Shown here piece after piece: positions 23,671-35,929 of a stretch of 64,000 bases of DNA. Location: NCBI GenBank assembly GCA_030848705.1, contig CM061239.1:81512363-81576362 (forward strand), given 5' to 3'. A model generated the notes under the pieces. The model saw only the letters and a program-made list of their open reading frames with translations, made no database searches and was not told the origin of the DNA. The position numbers and the translations under genes were made by a program. Numbering within the stretch: position 1 is the first letter of the stretch; each line of letters starts with the position of its first letter. This DNA comes from Heracleum sosnowskyi (Eukaryota; Streptophyta; Magnoliopsida; Apiales; Apiaceae).

Positions 23671-26079
23671 ATGAGTGCTCCAAAGACAACCGCTGGTATT
23701 AAAGTTCCCCCGTTTACTAGAGATGATTTCGGTTTGTGGAAGATGAAGATGCTGTTATTTATCAAGGCATCTAATCCATTGTATATTGGCATATTAGAGA
23801 ACGGACCGTTTGTACCAATGAAACCAGTTAGTGAATCTACAGCTCCTGACGGTAGCAGGATTCCTTCAGGCACCCAACCTAAGGAGATAAGTGAATTTAC
23901 AGATTCTGACAAAGAACTGATTCGATTGGACACCAGTTTAATGTTGATATTGACGGACTCCGCGGACAAGGAAATGAGCTATCAGTTGATGAACTGTACA
24001 AGCGGGAAACATATGTGGGATACCATTAACCTAATAATGGAAGGAACTGAAGACGTGCAGGAAAACAGATTGGACATTCTGACTTCTCAATACGAAGCGT
24101 TTAGGTCACTGCCAGGAGAAAGTATAACTCAGGTCTTTGAGAAGTATACTAAGCTCCTCAATGAATTGGCAATGAAAGGAAAGACCTATCCACTGAGAGA
24201 ATCGAACAGGAAGTTCATGATGACGCTGCCCCATCATGTAGAACACAAGTCATCATCCATTAGGGAAAGAATTGACTTCACAAAGATGTCATTAGAGATG
24301 ATCTATGGCAAGTTGAAGACCTATGAGATGGAACAGGAACAAAGGGTGATAATCTACGGATCAGGGACAGTGGACAGCAAGCACAATGCACTTGTGAGAT
24401 CAGCAGCACTTGTAGTGGATGAACCAATAACTTCTGAGATTCAGGTTCAAACCCCTAGAGCTGGAAAGGAGGTGATAATAGAAGCAGAAATGGATTCTGT
24501 GAATCTGGGTGTTGATGAAAGTGATTACTACACCCTAGAAGAGCTTGAGCAAATGGAAGACAAAACCATGGCGTACTTAGCTGCAAAGTTTAGTCATATT
24601 CGTTTCAAGAGAAACCCTAAGTACAAGTTCAAGGGCTCAACCAACAGATTCCAGAAGAGCAATTATACACCTAGTACAGGCTTTAAGGGAGGCTACAAGA
24701 CTGGCATGATTGATAGAAGCAAATCAAGATGCTATAACTGCAATGAGTTAGGGCATTTCGCCACTGAATGCCGGAAGCCTCGTCAAGCAAGAGACATGAA
24801 AGATGTCTATGGAAAGAAGGATTCTTATGATGAGTTGAAGAAGGAGAATGCCAAGCTTAAACAGCAGTTGGAGGCATTCTCTGGAAAGCAGAAAGGGAAG
24901 GCTTACATAGCAGAGGGAAAGCACTGGGATGATACTGATTCGGATGAAGAGGAGGAATATGTAAATGTTGCTCTAATGGCTGACTCTTCAGAGGAATCAC
25001 CTCAATCATCTCAGGTACCTATCTTAACTACAATTGATATGTCTAATTCTGAGTACAAGAAAACTGTGCAAGATCTTAGTGTAGAATTGTTTAATGTACA
25101 CACAAGCATGCTAGCATCTGAAATGGAAAATGCTAAACTAGTTCTTAAGATTAAAAGGCTAGAATCTAAAAATGAAGAACTAGAGCTTGTAGCTGTAACA
25201 TTAGAAGATCTTAAGCAAAAGAATGCGTACTTAGAGAACAAGGTCAAGTGTAATGATGAGATAGAGACTATCCTCAGGAAGCAGATTTCAGATCTAGATT
25301 TGAAGCTGAATGCTTTTAAGAATTCCGCTCTAGTGGCTAAGGAAATCATTGATACTCAGGCCGTAGAGAATAAAACTGCTATAGGATTTGACAATAACAA
25401 GAAAGCTGGTAAGAAGATTTTGGAATTCCCTGTGACACCTTCAGTTGTCAAAAGGAATACTCCACATGTTCTTAAGAATGTTGATTGTCCAGTTTTTGTT
25501 AAGCCGTTTCCACCTCTCTTTTATGAGGATGATCTTTTCATAGCACAAGAATTGCTTGAGGAGGATTTATTGAAGGAAAAAGAGGTAAAGACTAAGTTAC
25601 CTAGGAAATCAGTAAAGAATGTATTACCTAAACCTGATTTACCTAAAACTGAAGTAGGTTCCTTAGCTAGTAATGTTAAAAAGAACAGGAATGGGAGGAA
25701 GAAGATTGTTAATCAGGAATTGGTTCCATCTTCTCCCATTGCATCTAGGAAGTTGTGTTCTATTTGTAATTCTGCTGGACACCTTACGCATGCATGTAAA
25801 AAGGTTAAAGTAGAAACTGCTAATGCTTCTGAAATGCATAACATGTCTGACATGCCTGATAATCATGAGCCCTGTGGAAAGAAAGAGTGTTTGCTATGTA
25901 AGTACAACATCATGCATGCTTATTTTAAGTTGATGTCTGATAGTAGCAATAGCTCTAGTAATGTTAAATCCACAGATACTATGAATATCAAACAGGGTAA
26001 GACTAAATTGAATGTTACTCCTGTTAAATCATCTAAACCTTCAGGACCCAAACAATTTTGGGTACCAAAGTCCGCTTAA
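23671..26079 (+). CDS. gag: Copia-1 gag (802 aa)
   Basis: Nucleocapsid/capsid protein of the element. I take the ATG at 23671 (MSAPKTTAG); the frame is open slightly upstream but only from a TTG. The N-terminal half is the plant copia gag core (PPFTRDDFGLWKMKM through an LLNEL segment). A CCHC zinc knuckle CYNCNELGHFATEC begins at about residue 354. A coiled-coil-prone, K/E-rich region follows. A second CCHC knuckle, CSICNSAGHLTHAC, lies near residue 697, and the protein ends KQFWVPKSA. Length and double knuckle match Copia-2's gag. The TAA at 26077-26079 separates it from pol, which lies in another frame. Confidence 0.9.
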   Translation: MSAPKTTAGIKVPPFTRDDFGLWKMKMLLFIKASNPLYIGILENGPFVPMKPVSESTAPDGSRIPSGTQPKEISEFTDSDKELIRLDTSLMLILTDSADKEMSYQLMNCTSGKHMWDTINLIMEGTEDVQENRLDILTSQYEAFRSLPGESITQVFEKYTKLLNELAMKGKTYPLRESNRKFMMTLPHHVEHKSSSIRERIDFTKMSLEMIYGKLKTYEMEQEQRVIIYGSGTVDSKHNALVRSAALVVDEPITSEIQVQTPRAGKEVIIEAEMDSVNLGVDESDYYTLEELEQMEDKTMAYLAAKFSHIRFKRNPKYKFKGSTNRFQKSNYTPSTGFKGGYKTGMIDRSKSRCYNCNELGHFATECRKPRQARDMKDVYGKKDSYDELKKENAKLKQQLEAFSGKQKGKAYIAEGKHWDDTDSDEEEEYVNVALMADSSEESPQSSQVPILTTIDMSNSEYKKTVQDLSVELFNVHTSMLASEMENAKLVLKIKRLESKNEELELVAVTLEDLKQKNAYLENKVKCNDEIETILRKQISDLDLKLNAFKNSALVAKEIIDTQAVENKTAIGFDNNKKAGKKILEFPVTPSVVKRNTPHVLKNVDCPVFVKPFPPLFYEDDLFIAQELLEEDLLKEKEVKTKLPRKSVKNVLPKPDLPKTEVGSLASNVKKNRNGRKKIVNQELVPSSPIASRKLCSICNSAGHLTHACKKVKVETANASEMHNMSDMPDNHEPCGKKECLLCKYNIMHAYFKLMSDSSNSSSNVKSTDTMNIKQGKTKLNVTPVKSSKPSGPKQFWVPKSA

Positions 26080-26090
26080 TCAATCTGTGA

Positions 26091-29000
26091 TTGCAGGGTA
26101 AGGTTAAAAGCTCAAAAGTTGTGTGGATTCTGGATAGTGGCTGTTCTAGACACATGACAGGTGAAGAGTCCATGCTTACAGAGGTGGTTAAGAAGACCGG
26201 CCCGATTGTAACCTTTGGAGATGACAGCAAAGGATTCACTACGGGATATGGTAAATTGAAAGCTGGAAATGTCATCATTGAAAACATCTCTCTTGTTGAA
26301 GGATTAAAGCACAATCTACTAAGTATCAGTCAATTCTGTGATAAAGGCTACAATGTAGATTTCAGAAAGGACAAGTGCTTGATCACCAACAGGAAGGATG
26401 AGAAGCTTACTCTACTGGGAGTGAGAAAAGGAAATTTGTTTATAGCTGACTTAAGTTCTACCAGTGAAGGAGAAGTTACATGTTTCTATGCAAAGGCATC
26501 TTCAGAACAAAGTTGGCTATGGCACAAGAAGCTCTCACATCTGAACTTCAAAACTATGAACTCTTTGGTAAAGAGAGAATTAGTGAGAGGGTTGCCCCTG
26601 ATGGAATTCAATCAGGAGGGACTATGTGAAGCATGTGAAAAGGGGAAGTCGAAGAAAGCATCACATGGAAGCAAAGGAATAACAAGCATTACTGAACCAT
26701 TACAGCTGATTCATATGGATTTATTTGGTCCAGTTAATTTTATGTCACTTTCAAGAAACAGATATGCATTGGTGATGGTGGACGACTACTCCAAGTACAC
26801 GTGGGTGTTGTTCATACAAACAAAGGATGAAGCAACACAACTAATCATTGATCACATCAAGAAGATAGAAGTGGAAGCTAAGCTACCTGTGCGGACAATC
26901 AGATCAGACAATGGAACTGAATTCAAGAATGCAGTTCTAAATGATTTCTGCTCAGAGAAAGGAATATCAAGACAGTTTTCAGCACCAAGAACTCCTCAAC
27001 AGAATGGAGTAGTGGAAAGGAAGAACAGGACCTTGGTTGAAGCAGCAAGGACCATGTTGAGTGAATCAAAACTTCCCACTTACTTTTGGGCTGAAGCAGT
27101 GAATACAGCTTGCTACACTCAGAATCGAACCCTGATCAACAAAGATCATGAAAAGACTCCGTATGAGTTAATGGCCAACAAGAAGCCAACACTGAAGTAC
27201 TTTCATGTGTTTGGTGCAAAGTGCTTTGTACTTAAAGATGGAGAACATCTTGGCAAGTTTGATGCCAAAGCAGATGAAGGCATTTTTCTGGGCTATTCTC
27301 TGGAATCTAAGGCTTTCAGGGTATATGTGATTGAAGATAAGAAGGTGTTGGAAAGCTTTAATGTAACATTTGACGACACTAAAAGACCAGGCCTGCAAAC
27401 TGGAGAGAACTCTGAATCCTTGGTATTTGAAAATTTATCAGGAGATCTCTCTGACAATGAAGAAGTACCTGAAGTTGTTACAGTCATTAATAATAATCAT
27501 AATGATAATGATTCTGGACCAAGTGGTGACCAAAGTGGAAATCCTCAAAATACAGGATCCACTAGTCAGTCTTCAGAATCAACAGATCAAACCGTCAACA
27601 ACTCAGGGGGAGCAGGAGAAGGATCAACTAGTCACACTCCACAACATCTAGAACAAGGAGAATCATCAAGATCGCATCTGCCAAGACAAAGGGTATGTAA
27701 TAGAGATCATCCCTTTCACTTGATCATTGGTGATCCGGACACATGAGTGAGAACTAGGAGAACATCACAAAATGAATGTCACTATTCTGGGTTTCTTTCA
27801 GAAACAGAACCTAAGAAAGTTGAAGATGCTCTAGATGATCCAGATTGGGTAATTGCTATGCAAGAAGAACTCAATCAGTTTGAAAGGCAGAAAGTTTGGA
27901 AGCTGGTACCCAGGCCTAAGGGAAAATCTGTTATTGGAACACGATGGGTATTCAGAAATAAGTTGGACGAAGATGGCATTGTAACGAGAAACAAAGCCAG
28001 ACTGGTTGCTAAAGGTTACTCTCAAGAAGAGGGTATAGATTATGATGAAACCTATGCACCAGTAGCAAGACTTGAGGCCATCAGAATGTTTCTGGCATTT
28101 GCTACACATTCCAATTACAAGGTATATCAAATGGATGTGAAGAGTGCTTTTCTGAACGGGGAGTTAGAAGAAGAAGTGTATGTGGAACAACCTCCAGGTT
28201 TTGAGGATTCAAAACTGGCAGACTTTGTGTACTTTCTATTCAAAGCTCTCTATGGACTCAAACAAGCTCCAAGGACATGGTATGACACTCTCTCTGAATT
28301 CTTACTTGAAAATGATTTTACAAGAGGTGTTGTAGACAAAACTCTCTTTGTCAAAAAGCATAAAAATGATTTGATATTGGTGCAAGTATATGTTGATGAC
28401 ATAATATTTGGTTCTACTAATGATGATCTATGCAAGAGATTTGCTAAGTTAATGCAGAGTCGTTATGAAATGAGCATGATGGGTGAATTGTCATTCTTTC
28501 TTGGATTGCAAGTATACCAGAAACAAGATGGTATATTCATTTGTCAGTCCAAGTACATCAAGGATCTTCTTAAGAAGTATCAAATGGAAGACTCATCTAC
28601 AGCAAAGACTCCTATGCCAACTGCCACTAAGCTTGATAAGGATGAAACTGGTAAGAAGGTTGACATCACAGGCTACAGAGGTATGATAGGCTCATTACTT
28701 TATCTCACTGCAAGTAGACCAGATATAATGTTTGCAACATGCTTGTGTGCTAGATTTCAGTCTGATCCTAAAGAATCTCATCTAATAGCTGTTAAGCGAA
28801 TATTTAGATATCTTAAGGGGACCCCAAATCTTGGAATTTGGTACCCTAAAGATACAGGATTTGATCTTATTGGATACACAGACTCTGATTTTGCAGGTTG
28901 TAAGATTGATCGGAAGAGTACTTCAGGAAGCTGTCAGTTTCTTGGAAGAAGATTGGTTTCCTGGCATAGCAAGAAGCAACATTCAGTGTCCACATCAACA

Positions 29001-29336
29001 GCTGAGGCTGAATACATTGCTGCTGGTAGCTGTTGTGCTCAGATATTGTGGATGCGAAACCAACTCCGTGACTATGGACTTCTGTTGACAAAGATTCCTA
29101 TATTTTGCGACAACACAAGTGCCATAGCAATCTCTAACAATCCAGTGCAACACTCGAGGACAAAGAACATCGACATCAGGTATCATTTTATCCGAGAGCA
29201 TGTCATGAATGGGACTGTGGAGTTACACTTTGTACCCACAGAGGATCAAATTGCAGACATCTTTACTAAACCGCTTGATGAATCCACTTTCAATAAGCTG
29301 GTTGGTGAACTTGGGATGTTAAATCTTTCTAATTGA
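26091..29336 (+). pseudogene. pol: Copia-1 pol (protease, integrase, RT, RNase H) with one in-frame TGA
   Basis: Open from TTGCAGGGT at 26091 (no ATG; see the gag/pol junction finding). Domains in order: protease VWILDSGCSRHMTG; GAG-preintegrase HLN...CEACEKGK; integrase core with LIHMDLFGPV, IRSDNGTEF and GVVERKNRT carrying the D, D, E residues; an acidic linker; reverse transcriptase with QMDVKSAFLNG and YVDDIIFGS; RNase H with TDSDFAGCKIDRKSTSG and STAEAEYIA. A TGA at 27744-27746 cuts the linker after GDPDT. The next codon continues the same frame through RT and RNase H to 29336. The TGA could be a CGA changed by one C-to-T, since Copia-2 reads GDPDASVRTR there. Otherwise the catalytic motifs look complete. 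Confidence 0.92.
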
Positions 29337-30772
29337 TTTTGATTAAAAGTCAGTAACTGCAGAGAGTCCTGGTGAATACATGAGTTTAAGAATCGCTATA
29401 TCCTTAGGACTCGTGAATTTATTTTCTGGAGCAATTCTCGTAGTTAGGATTATTATACTAATTTTATGTCATAATTATGGATGATATATCTTCTGGCATT
29501 TAATTAGTTATTAATTCTAAAAATTATTTAAGTGCTAATATTTGTTCTAAATATTCAAGCATTTATTTAATTTGAATTAATTTGCTTTGTTTTTAAACAT
29601 TGTAGATTAATGCAGCATAATTGATTAGATTTCAATTGGTTAATATCACTCAATGATATTTAATTGATTTTATTCTAAGAAAATTGTGAATTTTCTGTTA
29701 AGAATTGATTTTGGTGAATTTTAAAAGATTTATTAAAATTAAAATTTGACAGGAAATACAAAAATTCTGATTTTTAAAACATGAACAAGTTTTAAAATGA
29801 AGACAGAAGCAAAAATATCGAATTTAGGAAATTCGATAGTTTTTCAAGTACATAGATAAATCTATCGAAATTAATTTTCGATAGTTTTTGAAAAGGAAAA
29901 GAAAAACTATCGAAAACAATTCTCGATAGTTTTTGAGTTTAATTTAAAATGTATCGAAGTGGATTTACTTTATTCAATATTTAAATCCTCGATAGATTTT
30001 GAAAAATTAAGGAAAAAATATCGAAGTGAACTTAATTACTTAATATTAAAGTTCTCGATAGTTTTTCCAAAAGCATTTGCTCGATAGTTTTTCAGATTTT
30101 CAAATACAAATACCTCGATAGTTTTCTGATAAATCCTTTTAAATTCTAAAGATCAAAAAATTCGATAGTTTTTCAAAAACTATCGAATTCCAGTTGACAG
30201 GTTTACCCCTTGCAGAAAACTATCGATAGTTCAATTAAAAACTATCGAACTAGGATTGACAAGATTACCCCTATAAGTTTTAAAAGGTATAAAATCGTGC
30301 CTTGTCTCTTTCTTTCTCATTTTTTTTAGATCTGAGAACTTGCAAGTGGCCGATTATATATACATACATTTTTGATATAGTTTCAAGAACACATCTCGAT
30401 AGTTTCTTCAGTTTTAACCGAGTAAAACTTAAAAAGATTACTGTTTTTCACTGTTGATTCTCGTCTAACAGTGAATCCTTGATTGTTTTTGAGTTTCGAA
30501 ACAAAGTGAAGGAGAAACCATCGAACCCAAATTGTGCACTTCAAAGAAATCTTTAACAGAACACTTCTTGGAATTTAATTGTTTATACAATTGAGTTCTT
30601 GTGATTTTGTTTGTTAGTTGGCTGTAACAATTAGGGTTCTATATCTTGACAGTTCTCGAAGTTGTGTTATCAAGAAAAAGGGGTATTTTTGTTAGAGTTT
30701 GATTTTAATTAAATTTAAAAAAAAAAAGGAAAAATTAGTTTTGGTTTATTTGAATTTTCTGGAAATTTTAAA
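29337..30772 (+). repeat. Copia-1 spacer with an iterated CGATAGTTTT motif
   Basis: 1.4 kb without a gene between RNase H and the third ORF. From about 29819 to 30400 there are roughly 15 copies of (T/C)TCGATAGTTTT or its reverse complement, several as close inverted pairs, for example 30160-30188. The same motif makes hairpins in the LTRs. The second half (30300-30770) may act as a leader or internal promoter for the third ORF. Confidence 0.8.
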
Positions 30773-33700
30773 ATGGCTGGAGAATTTATTGTTACCAAGA
30801 CTAATCATGTCTCGTTTCAAAATCTGCAATCCATAACGAATCCTCAAATTCGTGCATGGGCAGAGTTTTTGAATATATGTTCATTAGTGGCATACGCTGT
30901 GAGTACTCCCGTGGTCCTTTGCATTGATCAATTGACTGCGTTGTACACAACCGCCACGGATACAACTGAGAATAACATACGGTCCTTCAGTTTTGTTGTG
31001 CCAGGGGGCAGAACAATAAGGGTAACGGAACATGATTTTAATCGAATTCTTCATTTTCCAACAGAAAACCTTGTTCCGGATCCCACAACTGAGGAAATAC
31101 ATGCTTTCTTCACTCTTATCAGAAGTCAACAACCTAACTTCTTGGTGGGAGAGTTCCTAAAGCATTACCTGCCAAAGCCATGGAACTTTTTCTTTCATAC
31201 CCTGATACATGTTTTTACTGCCAAGCTAACAAATCTGCATGGCATTCCCTTATTCCTTCAAAAGATAGGGTTTGCCATTGCGAACAACATGCATATTAAC
31301 ATAGGACGGATAGTGATTGATCAAGTAGTTATGTGCATGGGACCACTGGATGAAAGAACAGGCATAAATGAAGATGTGCTCTGTTTCTATCCTAGGTTCC
31401 TACAGCTAATTCTCAATGATATCTTAACAGATGATGAACGGGAGATCTTTGAAGGTGAAGCCAACCAGGAGTGCATGAGAATGAAGAGCAATGCCATAAC
31501 CGCTCTCATTAGGAAGGACAACTATCTTCCAGGGGTACCCACTGTTCTCACTGAATATCTAAGAACGGTGCCCCTACCACTTCTACCCCCAGGGGAACAG
31601 GTAAATCAAGGTAATATTCCACAACCTGAACCTGTAATGGCACCTGTACCAATGGATGTTGATCCAGAGCCCTCAGTGGCCATTCCTGACCAGGAGGTTG
31701 CAAACCCACAACCTCTAACCACGGTCGAAGAGCCTTTGAACGAGCCAAATGAAAACATAAACGAACCTCCTTCCCCTACTATACCCATTAAAGAACCATC
31801 CATGAGTGTAGAGGGAGATAGTGCCAAAGCAGCACCACATAAGGAGATACACCCTTCAACAGCAGCTCTGCCTTCCTCTAAAAGGAGAAGAACAGAAACT
31901 GAGGCAACTGCTGATACTTCATTTCTCTCATTCAAAGAGCCCTTTACTGATTTTTCTGATGCTGATTGGGCTACGCTAACGAAAGCAATATCTGAACCAA
32001 TAGCTCAATCAAGTAAGGAAGAATTGACGGAAGCAACTGGTGTTCCGACCATTTTACGGTCAGGTTCACTGGTTGAAGGTTCTCAGAACCAAGGGTCTTC
32101 ACAGACGTCGAGAGAAGGCTTTGACCTAAATGCACAATCTAAAAGGTCATTGTCTACCTCCCCAGATGGAACATATCTGGATCCTGCGGGTAAAGGGTCT
32201 GACGTAGGTGCAGATCGGCAACTCGTTGACAATGAATCAATTACTATTGAGGAGTCAACTGAGGTGAAGTCTTTACAGACTCACGGGGAAGATTCTGGAT
32301 CTCTGCTGTTAAAAGAGCCTGTTTCTAACCCCCTAGAGATTCAAACTCTAGATCCTTCAAAGGATATATCATCTAAGGATGATCAGCAACTTGGTTTATC
32401 CAAGGACGGGGACTTGCGAAGCCCCATTGCACCACCGGTGACCTCCTTAAGGATGGCTACGGTGATCTCTTCTGCAGGTACAATCAGCACAAAGGATTTG
32501 AGTGAAACAAAAACACTTACACCTGGCCTGAGTGGGAAAGGAAAAATGATTCAAACACCGACAGAAACGTTGAGTGTACACCCAGAGCCAAATGTGAGGA
32601 GTGACACCCTAACCCTACCTAATATTGATGATCTGCTGTTACCAACAGAAAGAGAGCTACAAGTCCAATCTTCCCTCAAGGAGATGACAGTTTGAGACAA
32701 AGAAGGAAATCCACTTTTCAAGGTTCCACTGCGACCTTCCTTTGACCAAGGGATCTCCTCCAGTCAAGACAATGTTTCTTTAAAGTCTATTCAAGAGAAA
32801 GTTGACTTGGCTGCAGCTGATTCCAGAAGAACATTCAGGGTCATTGGCAGTGCATCTGGCACTATAACAGGTACGAAGCAGGCAGTGGACTCCTTAAAGA
32901 AGGAAGCTATGGAAGAACTAGTCGAGCTGAGGATGGACGTCAGGGAGCTTAAAGATGGATTCATGAATGAAGTAACTGCACTGTCTCAAGGACATGAAGC
33001 TTTGAAAGAAGACATTCTGGTTATCCGGGATGGTCAAGCGCGGGTAAAAGATGCAATGGATTCCCTTTCACGAGTGGAGTCTAAGCTAAACAAGAGGCTG
33101 GATCACATGGAAAAGACTACCAACTCAAGATTGGAGAACATTGACCTGTCGCTAGCTTCTATAAATGAGTTTAATAAGCAGCTTATGGATTTCTTGGAAA
33201 ATCAAGGTGACGGAGTACAGTCTATATGGAGTATGCTAAAGAACCAACAATCTGGACAACCTGGTTCTTCATATCAGCAACCTGATCCTTCTAATTTCTT
33301 TTATGCTGAGGATGCTTTTATCGAGGATTCCTCAACTAAGGGGGAGAAAGTTAGAGAGGGGGTGAAGGATAAATGGGGAGTTTGGGAGACTGTTGAGGCT
33401 ATTCCAATCAGACAGTAATGGATTGAGGAGCTTGTAGAGGAAGATAAGAAAAGTGAAGAGGAATTTGAGGTCATGCATGAGCAACCTATTCAAGAGGAGC
33501 ATGAGCCATATTATCCGGAGCCAATAGAACATCCTATCTTGGATGATGATATGGAAGAAGCAAATTCTCTATCACAGGAATAAGAAGCTGCCTTGGAAGC
33601 AATAAGAGCTCAGAGAGCTGCAATAGATGCCAAGCAAGCTGAGAAGGAGAAACATCAAGCAATTCTGAGAAGTGAAAAGCTAAAGAGAATGAAGGTGTAT

Positions 33701-34564
33701 AATGAAGTGAGGAAGAAGAAGATGATAGATCTGGCAAAGAAAGATGGTACTGAATGGGAAATGGCTTATAAAATCTTTTGTGGAGTTGAAGACGGATTAC
33801 AAGTCAACGACAATGCGGAGGTGGAAGTCATTATTCAGGACATCAGAAGTGCTAATCTTGAAGATCAGACTTACTTTAAAGCACTGAGAAGCTCTATAAT
33901 CTGTCTGAATGCTGGGGTTAAAGCAAATGGTGCCTGGAGCTTATTAATCAGTTTTCTGGAGAAAGGTACATTTGTGATTTCTACTAAGTTTTTAGAACAG
34001 AGGACATATACAGAATTGCAGGCTATACTCATCAAGATCCAAAGAACCACAAGGCTAAATGAACTGCTCCGTTAGCATGTTAAGGAGATCGTGATGAAAG
34101 TCAGTCCAGAGATTACTGAAGATCCTCCAATGGTTAGATTCATGACGAATGACTTGTTCAGAATCTGCTATTTGGCTGAGGACAAACTGAGGGACTACCC
34201 AAGCAACTATCTAATCTCAGTTGAGAAGTATCTTAGATCCACTGGATTCTCATCAACGGAGAAGGACAAAGCAGCAGACACTCTTAGAAGATTTCTAATG
34301 GAGAATGTTCCTTACTATAGGAAAAGAGTGGAAAGAGGATTAGAAGTGCATACCAGACTGCCAAACATGCCAAAGCTGAACAAGAAAGATGTTAACATTG
34401 CATGGTTATGGGCTGGAGTGGGTCAAGAGGTTGAATATATTGGAAGACACATCCAAGGAGCAATCCTTAAACCTGGAGAACCACTGCACTATCTATCAGT
34501 GATTGATTATCAAGCTGCTAACTCCGATCCAATGATTGAAGAAGGTGAGATTGGAATGGACTGA
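30773..34564 (+). pseudogene. Copia-1 third ORF (env-position accessory protein), four in-frame stops
   Basis: A single reading frame of 1263 codons from ATG 30773, broken only by TGA 32693, TAA 33416, TAA 33581 and TAG 34073. An N-terminal domain of about 260 residues carries FFF-x6-F-x2-K-x-TN-x3-IP-x5-IG at residues 139-166, exactly the pattern and position seen in Copia-2's third ORF. It is followed by a P/E/S/T-rich linker with a basic KRRR cluster near residue 369. A long heptad-like coiled coil lies at about 32870-33230, with a K/E-rich helix at about 33600-33730 and a C-terminal globular region. Despite its position it shows no signal peptide or transmembrane segment that would make it an envelope protein. 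All four stops are explainable by single C-to-T changes (CGA, CAA, CAA, CAG). Similar proteins are frequent in plant databases as transposon proteins of unknown function; biochemical function unknown. Confidence 0.8.
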
Positions 34565-34797
34565 ATGATGAAGCAAAGAACAAGAGAACTATCAGCTCAG
34601 ACTAGAGGAGCAACTTCATTGTATAAAGTTTAATTGTTTTTTGATTTATGAAATCTGGAAATGTATATATATCTGATCCAGAATGCATTGATATTATTAA
34701 GCTGTCTTACTTTAAGTAGTTTAATGTTTCCTTAGTTAGTTGAGTTATCCTCGAAGTATTTGCTTGTCGAACTCTATCCAATCAAATAGGGGGAGAT
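34565..34797 (+). other. Copia-1 3' untranslated part with polypurine tract
   Basis: Short non-coding segment ending in the polypurine tract AGGGGGAGA (34788-34796) one base before the 3' LTR. Confidence 0.75.
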
Positions 34798-35924
34798 TGT
34801 AAAGCATAATGTAACATAAGATGTAAAAGAGATAACTACAACTCAACAAAGGACAAGACAGACAATAGTATTAATAGAAGCACAGGAATCCAGAATCAGA
34901 GAAGAAAAGGTAAACTCAAAAAATCAAAATACGTTATGTATTCTTGAAGTCCGTAAACAGGTCACGGAAAGAAGTTCATGAAAATGTTCAGGCCTCAGTG
35001 ACAGCAATAGAAACAAGACTTTGAAGACGACAGAAGTATGTGAATGATTTAGGGTTCAGTACCACGGGATTCCAGTGATGAAGCAACCAGAACGACAAGG
35101 GACGTATCAGCAGCAATGTATTGAAGACATAAAATAAGAATTGATCAAGTGTTATTCATCTGTGAACCAGACCAGTTGCACCAGGTGACGGCATTGAAAA
35201 GATCAAGTTGTTTTATCGTCTCCGAAGAAATTGATACAGTTTATTTCTTAAACACCCAGGAGCTCAGTGGAATCATTAATGAACAAAAGACAAGAAAAGG
35301 AATTCGATAGTTTTTATAATTAGAAAACTATCGAATGGTAGGTAAAGTGATTAATTGAAAACCAAAATAAGTTAATTTGGTATTCGATAGTTTTAATTAA
35401 AAAACTATCGAATGGTGAATTAACTTAATTAATTCGATGGTTTTTAAATCCATTCGATGGTTTTTAATTCATGGAGCAGGTGAAAAGAATTACTTGTCTG
35501 ACAGGTTGAAGAAGATCCAACGGCCAGGATTGTTTCTACAATTCTAATTCGATGGTTTTTCTAAACAAAGCCTACAGTTAATACAGAGTGAAGAAGGTGT
35601 CTTCTTCAGTTAAGGGCATTCAACACAGACACATAACTGAGAGAGAGAAGAGCCGGAGAAAATTATCAGAGAAATTAATAGTGCTCAGAACTTGATTATT
35701 GTTGTGTATTTGTGTTACCTTAAACTCATTGACGCTAATCTACGGATTAGAAATTGTAGCACCCCTCGAGGTTTATATTTATAAAAAGATATATTCCCCG
35801 AAACTTGATTTGGTTTGGTGTGTTTGATTTCGTTATAGAACTGAAAGATTAATCCGCGAACGAAATTAAATTATTTGAGAGTATCGTATTCAACCCCCCC
35901 TTCTACGATACTTTGGACCTAACA
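34798..35924 (+). repeat. 3' LTR of Copia-1
   Basis: 1127 bases, colinear with the 5' LTR, with seven substitutions by eye and no indel. It is followed by the ACCTG target duplication. Confidence 0.93.
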
Positions 35925-35929
35925 ACCTG

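Larger units (their letters stand above)
22384..35924 (+). mobile_element. Copia-1: SIRE-like Ty1/copia retrotransposon with a third ORF (13.5 kb)
   Basis: Two 1127-base LTRs (TG...CA) with TSD ACCTG on both sides (22379-22383 and 35925-35929). Order is LTR, Met-tRNA primer site, gag, pol (protease, integrase, reverse transcriptase, RNase H), a 1.4 kb motif-rich spacer, a third long ORF, polypurine tract, LTR. Integrase before reverse transcriptase marks it as copia, and a large ORF in the env position suggests the SIRE/Maximus lineage. I count seven substitutions between LTRs. gag is open, but pol has one and the third ORF four in-frame stops, with no frameshift, so it is not autonomous now. 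Confidence 0.95.

Noticed and set aside
30773..32695. Calling Copia-1 ORF3 a complete 640-residue gene
   Set aside because: The same frame continues past the TGA with coiled-coil and C-terminal regions matching Copia-2's intact protein plan, so it is a broken longer ORF.
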